Below, one piece after another: positions 5,299 to 11,688 of a stretch of 12,296 nucleotides of DNA. Position numbers and translations under genes: made by a program. Source of the stretch: Acidimicrobiales bacterium. Its GTDB lineage: Bacteria; Actinomycetota; Acidimicrobiia; Acidimicrobiales; Ilumatobacteraceae. The notes beneath the pieces were generated by a model, which searched no databases, was not told where the DNA came from, and saw only the letters and a program-made list of their open reading frames with translations. The DNA lies in NCBI GenBank assembly GCA_030830415.1, contig JAURNB010000138.1, forward strand, positions 1 to 12,296, in the 5' to 3' direction. The first letter of the stretch is position 1. Each line of letters starts with the position of its first letter.

Positions 5299-6375
5299 TT
5301 AGACGCGAACGTATTCGAGGAAACCGTCTTTTTCACGCACACTGAAATCGCCAGCAATACGCAGATGTTCGAGGTGAGCAAAAGTTTCACTGTCGGCCAT
5401 GGGGCCCTGTGCACGTGCGGAAAAAAGATGACCAGCAATTTCCATGACGGTTGCGGGGCGATCGAACTCATCGCCAATAGAACGCAATTTTTCTAGGCGT
5501 TCAATGTGGTGATCTTTAATATCTTGCACACGCTCAACAACATTGGTGAATGGGTTGCCGTGTGCGGGAAGTGCAAGTTTCATTTGCGAACCAAGCTCGC
5601 CCACTTTGTCGAGTGAACTGAAAAACTCTGCTAATGGGTCGACCGCTTTGGTCATGCCAGAAATGTGTGGCGTAATACTGGGCAAAACGTGATCGCCACT
5701 AATGAGAACACCACTATCGGGGTCGAACAAGCACAGGTGATCTTCGGTATGACCAGGTGTATGTACCGCAAGCCATTCACGTTTTGCCAACGTGATGCGG
5801 TCGCCTTCATCAACGCGGCGGTTGGGGTGCGGTACACCAAAGATTTTCGGAAACTTTGCGTGCATGCGCAACTGAGTGTGGCGACGCCACGGAATGTTGT
5901 AACCCTCGCCACCCCAGGGTGTTTTTCCGTTTGGACGCACATTAGGAATGTCGGGAACGTCTTCTACGTCAACATCGGGTGGCTCTTTGGGGTCCCACCA
6001 CAACCGGAAACGACGATGCGCAATAATTTCTGCACCGAAGTCTTTACGCAAACGACCAGCGCCACCGTAGTGGTCGGGATGGCTATGTGTAACGAGCACA
6101 GAGTGCACACGGCGCAAAGGAATGCCCATGTCTTTTAAGCGACTCTCTAATGCATGAAACGATTCGCGACCAGGCATACCCGGGTCGACAACGGCAACGC
6201 CGCGCTCATCTTCCAGAACGTACATGTTGACATGACCAAGACCGGGAAGATCGATGGGGAGTTGTGTGCGATAAATGCCAGGAACAATTTCCGCGATGTC
6301 GGTACTGGCCGGCATTTGTTCTTGCCGGATGGGGCGTGGGGCCGCGGCAGAAGAAGATGCAGGAGTAGAGGTCAC
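5299..6375 (-). CDS. Metallo-beta-lactamase fold hydrolase with C-terminal winged helix
   Basis: A 358-residue cytosolic hydrolase of the glyoxalase II / LACTB2-like branch of the metallo-beta-lactamase superfamily. Metal ligands are visible: H97-S-H99-P-D101-H102 ('VTHSHPDHYGGAGRL'), H209 ('HTPGHTEDH'), D228 ('LISGDHVLP') and H272 ('ALPAHGNPF'). An insertion at about 125-195, rich in Trp, Pro and Arg, separates the first and second motifs. The C-terminal ~75 residues ('HHIERLEKLRSI' onward) look like the small winged-helix domain found in LACTB2-type proteins. The first 25 residues are a low-complexity Ser/Ala/Pro leader. The GTG start at 6375 is supported by TAGATT exactly 6 nt upstream; an ATG at 6315 would begin just before the folded domain. 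It lies 27 nt downstream of orn. The physiological ester or thioester substrate is unknown. Confidence 0.85.
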   Translation of the reverse strand: MTSTPASSSAAAPRPIRQEQMPASTDIAEIVPGIYRTQLPIDLPGLGHVNMYVLEDERGVAVVDPGMPGRESFHALESRLKDMGIPLRRVHSVLVTHSHPDHYGGAGRLRKDFGAEIIAHRRFRLWWDPKEPPDVDVEDVPDIPNVRPNGKTPWGGEGYNIPWRRHTQLRMHAKFPKIFGVPHPNRRVDEGDRITLAKREWLAVHTPGHTEDHLCLFDPDSGVLISGDHVLPSITPHISGMTKAVDPLAEFFSSLDKVGELGSQMKLALPAHGNPFTNVVERVQDIKDHHIERLEKLRSIGDEFDRPATVMEIAGHLFSARAQGPMADSETFAHLEHLRIAGDFSVREKDGFLEYVRV

Positions 6376-6381
6376 TTGCCT

Positions 6382-6387
6382 AATCTA
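6382..6387 (-). promoter_or_regulatory. Candidate leaderless -10 (TAGATT) for the metallo-hydrolase gene
   Basis: TAGATT sits in the 27-nt gap after orn, 6 nt before the GTG at 6375, and is the same hexamer as the orn -10. It suggests a separate leaderless transcript in addition to any read-through from orn. Confidence 0.5.
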
Positions 6388-6402
6388 CTTGTGTGTGCAG
6401 TG

Positions 6403-6933
6403 CTACTTGAAGGCGTGCGCGCGATAGTACGCAAGTTCACGCACACTTTCGCGAATATCGTCGAGTGCACGGTGGTTTCCTTCTTTGCTGGGCCGACCCG
6501 CAGTGAGTTCGGGGTACCAGCGCTTCGTGAGTTCTTTCACACTCGACACGTCGATGCTGCGGTAGTGCAAGTAGTTCTCAATATCGGGGAGATATGCCGC
6601 AAGAAAACGGCGGTCGGTGCCGATGCTGTTTCCACATAGCGGAACAGTTTTTGGAGCGCCAACATGACTCTTAATGAAGTCGAGTGTGATGCGACCCGCT
6701 TCTTCAAGGCTCAAAGTGGAGGTGCGAATTTCATTGAGCAAACCCGACTTCGTGTGCATGTTCACAACAAATGGGTCCATGGCGGCGAGAAGATGCTCGG
6801 GTTGGTGAACCACAAGGTCTGGGCCTTCGGCGATGATGTTTAATTCGTCGTCGGTAATGAGGGTGGCAATTTCCACAATCACTTCTTTTGCAGGGTCGAG
6901 CCCTGTCATTTCGAGATCCATCCACACCATCAC
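6403..6933 (-). CDS. orn: Oligoribonuclease
   Basis: DEDDh 3'-5' exoribonuclease that degrades 2-5 nt RNA fragments (and pGpG in organisms using c-di-GMP) to mononucleotides in the cytosol. Counting from the ATG at 6930 (175 residues, the family length), the catalytic residues are D5 and E7 ('WMDLEMTGLD'), D106 ('NSIGTDRRFL'), H153 and D158 ('EGNHRALDDI'). The frame remains open to 7095, but those 54 extra residues are the antisense of dut and unlike any Orn N-terminus. I chose GTG 6933, one codon before the ATG, because TAGATT (6946-6941) lies 7 nt upstream, which would make the mRNA leaderless; ATG 6930 is nearly as likely. The gene is divergent from dut across 23-26 nt. Confidence 0.95.
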   Translation of the reverse strand: MMVWMDLEMTGLDPAKEVIVEIATLITDDELNIIAEGPDLVVHQPEHLLAAMDPFVVNMHTKSGLLNEIRTSTLSLEEAGRITLDFIKSHVGAPKTVPLCGNSIGTDRRFLAAYLPDIENYLHYRSIDVSSVKELTKRWYPELTAGRPSKEGNHRALDDIRESVRELAYYRAHAFK

Positions 6934-6940
6934 GTCATGC

Positions 6941-6950
6941 AATCTAGAGT
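6941..6950. promoter_or_regulatory. Back-to-back -10 elements for orn and dut
   Basis: The ten bases AATCTAGAGT hold TAGAGT on the plus strand (6945-6950) and TAGATT on the minus strand (6946-6941), overlapping by the central TA. TAGAGT is 6 nt before the dut GTG and TAGATT is 7 nt before the orn GTG. Both predict leaderless transcripts starting within a 26-nt gap. The two hexamers cannot easily be opened by two polymerases at once. No convincing -35 is seen on either side; the -35 positions would fall inside the opposite coding region. Confidence 0.55.
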
Positions 6951-6956
6951 CAAGGT

Positions 6957-7391
6957 GTGCTGAACGTCGCCATCCAACAACTTGACCCCGAACTTCCTCT
7001 CCCCGTACTGGCCCACAAAGGCGATGCCGGAACCGACCTCCATGCCCGCATCTCCATTGAGGTGCCCCCAGGAGGCGGCAGGGTGCTCGTTCCAACGGGC
7101 ATAGCTATTGCATTGCCCGAAGGATATGCGGGCTTCGTTTTGCCCCGTAGCGGCTTGGCATTGAAGCACGGTATTTCCGTGGTGAATGCACCTGGGCTCA
7201 TCGATGCGGGCTACCGCGGAGAACTACAGGTCATCATTTTGAATACCGACCCCACAACTGCATATGGCATTGAACGTGGAGACCGCATTGCGCAGCTTGT
7301 TGTGCAACGTATTGAAGAAGTGCAGTGGACCGTTGTCGAAAGCCTTGGGGGTTTCGATCGTGGTGGTGGCTTTGGCCACTCGAGTCGTTAG
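6957..7391 (+). CDS. dut: dUTP diphosphatase (dUTPase)
   Basis: Homotrimeric enzyme that hydrolyses dUTP to dUMP and pyrophosphate, keeping uracil out of DNA and feeding thymidylate synthesis. All five family motifs are present in the 144 residues: motif 1 'AGTDLHA' (24-30), motif 2 'PRSGLALKHG' (63-72), motif 3 'NAPGLIDAGYRGEL' (77-90) with the catalytic Asp D83, motif 4 'GDRIAQLVV' (108-116) and the C-terminal P-loop-like motif 5 'RGGGFG' (135-140). The GTG start is supported by the TAGAGT hexamer 6 nt upstream and by the normal N-terminus. It converges with the phosphotransferase gene, 12 nt between stops. Confidence 0.96.
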   Translation: MLNVAIQQLDPELPLPVLAHKGDAGTDLHARISIEVPPGGGRVLVPTGIAIALPEGYAGFVLPRSGLALKHGISVVNAPGLIDAGYRGELQVIILNTDPTTAYGIERGDRIAQLVVQRIEEVQWTVVESLGGFDRGGGFGHSSR

Positions 7392-7403
7392 TTAAAAAAC
7401 TTC

Positions 7404-8516
7404 TTACAAAACTTCGCGCGCATTTGCGGCGATGGGCAAATACCAACCGCGCATCATCCAACGCTCAGCAAGTTGTTTGCCTTTGTCATCACCCATGTCG
7501 AAGCCACCCACTGTTGATGCAGGTGCAACCATGGCCCACAAGCACTGCAGTTGAAACTCAGACCAAAAAGTGTCCCACGAATAGTTGGTGACGCCCTGTG
7601 CAACAAGTTCGTTGTGATAGAGCTCTAAAAGGCGCATGCCTTCTTTGTCCCACACTTCTGGGTCCATGGAAGAACTCAGAAGATATTGCACGTCTTGCGC
7701 GGGTGTACCTTTCACCAACATCTGGAAGTCGATGAACATAATGTCGCTTGCGTCATCGTTGAAGAAAACATTTTCTAAGCGCACGTCGCCATGGCACAGC
7801 GTGCGCGCAGCAGCACTGGAACGAGCCATGATTTCTTCAAATTTGTCGGCTACATCGCGCCCGAGGGCAACAGCTTCTTCGCCGAGTCGTGGAATCCAGT
7901 CGGCTTCAATAACGGGCATTGCCCCGCGCATAATGCCTGGTACAACGGCTAATTGAATAGGGCTGTCGTTCGTAGGAAGCCAATCGAATGTGTCGAGGTC
8001 GGGGTGTTCCCACCACGCAGCATGCCACTTCGCAATTTCTTTCAGCGTGCGTTCGAGTTGTGGAACTGTTGCACCATTTAATTGATCACCCACAGTGAGA
8101 TGTGCGACTTCATCGATGATGAGAACGAACTCACCTGCAGCGATATCCATGTCGGCATACAGACAACGCACTGAAGGAACAGGTGTGCGTGCAGCGAGCT
8201 CGTTGAAGAAATACGTTTCGCGAACGTAGATGCCTAAAGCAAGTGCAACATTTTTATTTTCTGGTGCAGCAGTAGGAATTTTCAAGACCATGCGGGTTGG
8301 CGCAGTGGTTGTTGTTTCTGTGTAGTCAACTACGAGTCGTGCAAGCACACCGAACACACCAGTGCCACCACCAAGTGGCTCGTGGCGTAATGATGCAACT
8401 TCAACATCGGGCGGAATGACTCCGCTCGACTGCAATGCTTTTGTCAGCCAAGTAGCTGTGACATCTTTAGGCGTTGCTGGTCGAGTGAGTGGCTTCGGTG
8501 GTCGTTGCGCGTTCAT
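7404..8516 (-). CDS. Phosphotransferase family protein (aminoglycoside phosphotransferase / choline kinase-like fold)
   Basis: A 370-residue kinase-like protein. It has the Brenner-type catalytic loop H242-G-D244-V-R-L-E-N249 ('LCHGDVRLENVFF') and the metal-binding D263 in 'MFIDFQ'. The N-lobe carries the glycine-rich stretch 'LGGGTGVFGVLARLVVDY' (48-65) and a Lys-containing strand 'RMVLKI' (75-80). This fold covers APH, choline kinase and EcKinase-like families; actinobacterial members are often near lipid or acyl-CoA genes, but the substrate here is unknown and I do not call it antibiotic resistance. The ATG start is well supported by AGGGGG 5 nt upstream. That start lies 50 nt inside the 3' end of the FTR1 gene in another frame, so the two are probably co-transcribed and coupled. 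Confidence 0.85.
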   Translation of the reverse strand: MNAQRPPKPLTRPATPKDVTATWLTKALQSSGVIPPDVEVASLRHEPLGGGTGVFGVLARLVVDYTETTTTAPTRMVLKIPTAAPENKNVALALGIYVRETYFFNELAARTPVPSVRCLYADMDIAAGEFVLIIDEVAHLTVGDQLNGATVPQLERTLKEIAKWHAAWWEHPDLDTFDWLPTNDSPIQLAVVPGIMRGAMPVIEADWIPRLGEEAVALGRDVADKFEEIMARSSAAARTLCHGDVRLENVFFNDDASDIMFIDFQMLVKGTPAQDVQYLLSSSMDPEVWDKEGMRLLELYHNELVAQGVTNYSWDTFWSEFQLQCLWAMVAPASTVGGFDMGDDKGKQLAERWMMRGWYLPIAANAREVL

Positions 8517-9324
8517 TGTTTCCCCCTGGAGTTCCCTTACGAAGGTACAACCACAGCACTGGAATTAAGTAACTGAAATATGCAATGACGCGCAGGCGTT
8601 CAGGGGCGGGAGCCCATCCGAAGAGTGCTTTCAAGAAGTCGTGTACCCAGCCGGAACTGAAAGGCCCTGAAGCGATGGTCCATGGAGATGAAATGAGCCA
8701 TCCTGATTCCCATTCAATGAGCTCGCGGAATTCGTGAACGGCCTTGCCTGCCAAACCAGCGGCGAACAAGATGAGGAGGATTCCGGTGATGTTGAAAAAG
8801 GTCTTCAAGTTGAGCTTGTTGCCCCCGGCATAAACGAGGTACCCGAGCACGGCGGCAATGGCAAGACCAATGATGCCGCCGAGAACTACTTCGCCTCCAG
8901 AACTCGAGGTTGTTTCGGCGCTGAGCAGGAAGAGCACTGTTTCAAGACCCTCACGCAATACGGCGATGAAGGCAATGACCACGAGAGCGCGGGTGGTGGT
9001 TGCCGCATCGACCTTGGCGCGCAGCTCGCCGCCGAGGGTGCGAGCGTTCTTACGCATCCAAAAGACCATCCAGGTGAGCACAGAGGCGGCCAGAGTGGCT
9101 AAAACGCCCTCTACAGCTTGTTCGACGTGCCCGTTTAAGCCACCGGCGATGAGATGAAAGGCGAGCCCGAGAGCCACGCACAAGAGCGCCGCAGCACCAG
9201 AACCAAGCCAGACGGCCTTTTGTTCGTTGCCGCGGTTACTTTTCACCAAGTAAGCAATAAGAATGGCGAGAACGAGAGAAATCTCGAGGCCCTCGCGCAG
9301 TGTGATGAGGAAACTTGAACCCAT
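8467..9324 (-). CDS. FTR1-family iron permease (EfeU-like)
   Basis: A 285-residue, roughly seven-helix membrane protein of the oxidase-dependent Fe2+ transporter family. The two REGLE iron-binding motifs characteristic of FTR1/EfeU are present at 10-14 ('TLREGLEISLVLAI') and 124-128 ('VLREGLETVLFLL'), as is the acidic 'VHEFRELIEWE' stretch (196-206). Hydrophobic segments are visible near 5-27, 38-62, 72-92, 112-134, 148-166, 176-195 and 245-262. No EfeO or EfeB partner gene is in the window. The last ~20 residues are hydrophilic and Thr/Asn-rich and coincide with the overlap with the phosphotransferase gene. The ATG start has TAGGGT 6 nt upstream; a GGAG also lies 2 nt upstream, too close for a normal Shine-Dalgarno. 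Confidence 0.92.
   Translation of the reverse strand: MGSSFLITLREGLEISLVLAILIAYLVKSNRGNEQKAVWLGSGAAALLCVALGLAFHLIAGGLNGHVEQAVEGVLATLAASVLTWMVFWMRKNARTLGGELRAKVDAATTTRALVVIAFIAVLREGLETVLFLLSAETTSSSGGEVVLGGIIGLAIAAVLGYLVYAGGNKLNLKTFFNITGILLILFAAGLAGKAVHEFRELIEWESGWLISSPWTIASGPFSSGWVHDFLKALFGWAPAPERLRVIAYFSYLIPVLWLYLRKGTPGGNNERATTTEATHSTSNA
8522..8527 (-). promoter_or_regulatory. Strong Shine-Dalgarno (AGGGGG) for the phosphotransferase gene
   Basis: AGGGGG at 8527-8522 is followed by a 5-nt spacer and ATG 8516. It lies within the FTR1 coding region and fixes the start, and hence the 50-nt overlap. It contrasts with the leaderless-type starts of neighbouring genes. Confidence 0.75.
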
Positions 9325-9330
9325 TTCTCC

Positions 9331-9360
9331 ACCCTAGCGAGTGTTAGGTGACACTTACAA
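9331..9360 (-). promoter_or_regulatory. FTR1 promoter with a 16-bp palindrome between -35 and -10
   Basis: On the minus strand a -35-like TTGTAA (9360-9355) is 18 bp from the -10 TAGGGT (9336-9331), which is 6 nt from the ATG. Between them AGTGT (9340-9344) and ACACT (9351-9355) form an inverted repeat around a 6-bp centre. Plus-strand TTAGGT (9344-9349) resembles half of the IdeR/DtxR consensus (TTAGGTTAGSCTAACCTAA), but the other half matches poorly (about 11 of 19 overall). An iron-responsive operator is plausible for this gene but not demonstrated. Confidence 0.4.
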
Positions 9361-9391
9361 CTTCTGCAAGCATTGCCTACCACTGAAGGGT

Positions 9392-10642
9392 TTAGGAGGT
9401 GGCGCCAGGCGGAACACGGCGTTGCAACACTCCAGATTCGGTGAGGGCATCTACTTCTGTGGCCGACAAACCCAGGAGGTCGCCAAGTACAAGGGCATTG
9501 TCTTCGCCGCGGTACTTCGGGCTGCCAGCGGTGGTGACAGTGGCATCAGAGAACTTCCACGGGGCATTAGGAATGCGCACCTTGCCTCCGCCGCGGTTAC
9601 TTACTTCCACCGTGATTTCCCGAGCTACGGCCCAGTCGGTATCGGCAAGCTCGCGCGTGGTGCGAATTTTTCCGCTCGCCAATTTGTGTTTGGCGAGGGC
9701 TTCTTCAATTGCAGTTGCATCGGGAATAGTGAGTGCCCATGCCCGCAAAATACTTTGTAGTTCTTCGAGGTTCGTTAAGCGCGATGGCACATCAATAAAT
9801 TTTGGATCGGTTAATAAATCGGAGCGGCCAATTGCTGTGAAAAATAAATCGAATGTTCCACGCTCACCTGGGTGACCACTTACAACTACTTTGTCGCCGT
9901 TTGCAGCAGTGAGAACGGGGTAGTTGCCAGGTTCAAAAGAGCGAATTTGCTCAGGAGGTGTTGGTTCATCCCACAATGCATCGTGTGCGTGTTCATTCAC
10001 GTACAACATGGTTTGTGCCATGGCAATATCAATTGATTGCCCGCGCCCAGTTGAATGACGTTGTATGACTGCTGCAAGAACTGCCGCGCACGTTTCCATC
10101 GCGGTGTACACATCGGCATGAGAAAACGGATCGTTGGCGAACTGACCACCACGTGCCATGCCTTGATGATTCGTAAGACCCGACTCGGCACCAACAACAG
10201 GCGCGTATGCGCGACGGTGCACCCATGGGCCTGTCTGCCCATAACCAGTAATAGACGCGTAAATAAGTTTCGGGTTGAGTGCAGAAAGCGAGGCGTAGTC
10301 GAGGCCAAGCTTTTTCATTACACCTGGGCGGAAATTTTCAATGAGGATGTCGGCGTGCATCACCAGTTTTTTGACGATGTCGACAGCTTCTGGCTTCGAC
10401 ATGTCGAGCGAAATATTTTTCTTGCCCACATTTTGCTGAATGAAATATGTAGAGAGGGAATTGACCCGCGGGTTGGTGAATCGTGTGAGGTCGCCATCGG
10501 GTGGTTCAATTTTGATGATCTCGGCACCGAGGTCGCACAACATGCGCGTGGCATGGGGGCCAGTAAGTACACGGCTGAAATCGAGAATACGCAAGCCCTG
10601 CAATGGGCGTTGCGGCTGTTGAGATGTCGTTGAAGTGTCCAC
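9392..10642 (-). CDS. Class III (CaiB/BaiF family) CoA-transferase
   Basis: A 416-residue acyl-CoA transferase of the formyl-CoA transferase / CaiB family, which moves CoA between carboxylic acids through an aspartyl-CoA intermediate. Family blocks are 'LRILDFSRVLTGPHATRMLCDLGAEIIKIE' (17-46), 'NISLDMSKPEA' (76-86), 'ILIENFRPGVMKKLGLDY' (99-116), 'PKLIYASITGYGQTGPW' (124-140) and 'SHADVYTAMETCAAVLAA' (174-191). D177 is the expected catalytic aspartate. 'GRGQSIDIAMAQTML' (199-213) closes the core. The GTG start is 38 nt from the divergent cyclase start. The nearest minus-strand TANNNT (TACGGT, 10658-10653) is 10 nt upstream, so a very short leader is possible. The substrate is unknown. It ends 67 nt before the FTR1 start, and that gap carries the FTR1 promoter. 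Confidence 0.92.
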   Translation of the reverse strand: MDTSTTSQQPQRPLQGLRILDFSRVLTGPHATRMLCDLGAEIIKIEPPDGDLTRFTNPRVNSLSTYFIQQNVGKKNISLDMSKPEAVDIVKKLVMHADILIENFRPGVMKKLGLDYASLSALNPKLIYASITGYGQTGPWVHRRAYAPVVGAESGLTNHQGMARGGQFANDPFSHADVYTAMETCAAVLAAVIQRHSTGRGQSIDIAMAQTMLYVNEHAHDALWDEPTPPEQIRSFEPGNYPVLTAANGDKVVVSGHPGERGTFDLFFTAIGRSDLLTDPKFIDVPSRLTNLEELQSILRAWALTIPDATAIEEALAKHKLASGKIRTTRELADTDWAVAREITVEVSNRGGGKVRIPNAPWKFSDATVTTAGSPKYRGEDNALVLGDLLGLSATEVDALTESGVLQRRVPPGATS

Positions 10643-10652
10643 TGAAATTACT

Positions 10653-10673
10653 ACCGTAATAGCCCACTACGGT
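10653..10673. promoter_or_regulatory. Divergent promoter pair (two outward TACGGT hexamers)
   Basis: TACGGT on the plus strand (10668-10673) lies 7 nt before the cyclase ATG (10681). The same hexamer on the minus strand (10658-10653) lies 10 nt before the CoA-transferase GTG (10642). Together they form a 6-bp inverted repeat with a 9-bp centre. They can be read as two outward-facing -10 elements, or alternatively as one operator for a dimeric regulator. No -35 matches are convincing. Confidence 0.45.
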
Positions 10674-10680
10674 CTAGGGA

Positions 10681-11688
10681 ATGGTCAAGAGCACATTGCC
10701 CCAATATTCAGAATTGCCGTTGCGCGGAGGATTACCCAGTTCTTGGGATGTCTGGACATCTCCTGGTGCGCGGTACTTTGGCTGCCTTAATTTGCTGACA
10801 CCTGAACGAGTGGCAGCAGCGGCACAACTGGTGCAACGCGGTGCAGTGTTTGCAATGAACTGGAACATGCGCGAGCCAAACCCGCCTCTCTTTGGGCGTC
10901 AAGGCTTTGAACATGAAGTCACAGGCGACGACCGCGCCACGAGCCATGACGATGTGTTGCATGGTTGGAATACTCAGTCGTCGAGCCAATGGGATGGCTT
11001 TCGACATATTCGCAACTTTGCAGCCCAAGCCGATGAAGAAGGGACGGGTCACTACGGCGGAGTTCCCGATGAAGAGCACGGCATGCATCACTGGGCACAG
11101 CGCGGTATTGCTGGCCGTGCTGTGTTGGCCGATGTCGGCAGATGGCGCATCAAGATGGGAAAACCTCTCCAATACGACACTGCCGACCCCATTGAACCCG
11201 ACGAACTGTTGGAGTGTTTGAAAGATCAAGGTACCGAATTGCGTGAGGGCGATATTTTGCTCATGCGTACGGGTTGGATGCAGTGGTACACCCAACAAAG
11301 CGAAGAAATGCGTGCGCACCTTGCACAACCGCGTGACCTCGCAACACCAGGTTTGCGTTCAGGTGAAGCAACAGCTGCAGCTTTGTGGAACATGCATATT
11401 GCTGCGCTTGGTGCCGACAACCCTGCGGTTGAAGCGTGGCCACCCGGAGCGAACAGCACCCCCGAACATCAAGCAGAAGTGCGTGCCGACAAACGGCGTA
11501 TGCATGAAATATTTACGCACACACTCATCTTGCCGATGCTGGGTTTACCGCTAGGTGAAATGTTTGACCTCGACGCATTAGCCGACGACTGCGCACGCGA
11601 TGGCCGCTATGAAGGTTTCTTTACTTCTGCACCATTGAATTTGCCCAGTGGCGTTGCATCGCCACCAAATGCTTTAGTTATTAAGTAA
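10681..11688 (+). CDS. Cyclase family protein (kynurenine formamidase-like hydrolase fold)
   Basis: A 335-residue member of the 'putative cyclase' family, which includes metal-dependent kynurenine formamidase. It belongs to the longer variant: instead of the KynB metal motif HxGTHxDxxxH, it has 'SSQWDGFRHI' (101-110), keeping D105 and H109. Other family features are 'GAVFAMNWNM' (54-63), 'GIAGRAVLADVGRW' (142-155) and 'LREGDILLMRTGWMQWY' (187-203). The tail includes 'FTHTLILPMLGLPLGEMFDLDALADDC'. The family hydrolyses amide or lactone bonds in several catabolic routes; no substrate can be assigned. The ATG is 7 nt after a TACGGT hexamer, suggesting a leaderless mRNA. It is divergent from the CoA-transferase, and its last 8 bases overlap the end of the convergent M20 gene. 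Confidence 0.85.
   Translation: MVKSTLPQYSELPLRGGLPSSWDVWTSPGARYFGCLNLLTPERVAAAAQLVQRGAVFAMNWNMREPNPPLFGRQGFEHEVTGDDRATSHDDVLHGWNTQSSSQWDGFRHIRNFAAQADEEGTGHYGGVPDEEHGMHHWAQRGIAGRAVLADVGRWRIKMGKPLQYDTADPIEPDELLECLKDQGTELREGDILLMRTGWMQWYTQQSEEMRAHLAQPRDLATPGLRSGEATAAALWNMHIAALGADNPAVEAWPPGANSTPEHQAEVRADKRRMHEIFTHTLILPMLGLPLGEMFDLDALADDCARDGRYEGFFTSAPLNLPSGVASPPNALVIK

Noticed and set aside
5283..5300. AAAACT/AGTTTT inverted repeat between the thioesterase and metallo-hydrolase stops
   Set aside because: A six-pair A/T-rich stem is too weak for a terminator; it is probably incidental.
5665..6138. Plus-strand open frame of 157 codons inside the metallo-hydrolase gene
   Set aside because: It is a shadow of a gene with clear catalytic motifs on the minus strand.
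6934..7095. N-terminal extension of the orn reading frame
   Set aside because: It is antisense to dut; Orn homologs begin right at the 'VWMDLEMTGLD' segment.
7404..8516. Aminoglycoside resistance gene
   Set aside because: The fold and HGDxRxxN loop are shared by many kinases. Nothing in the sequence points to aminoglycosides, and its operon partner is an iron permease.
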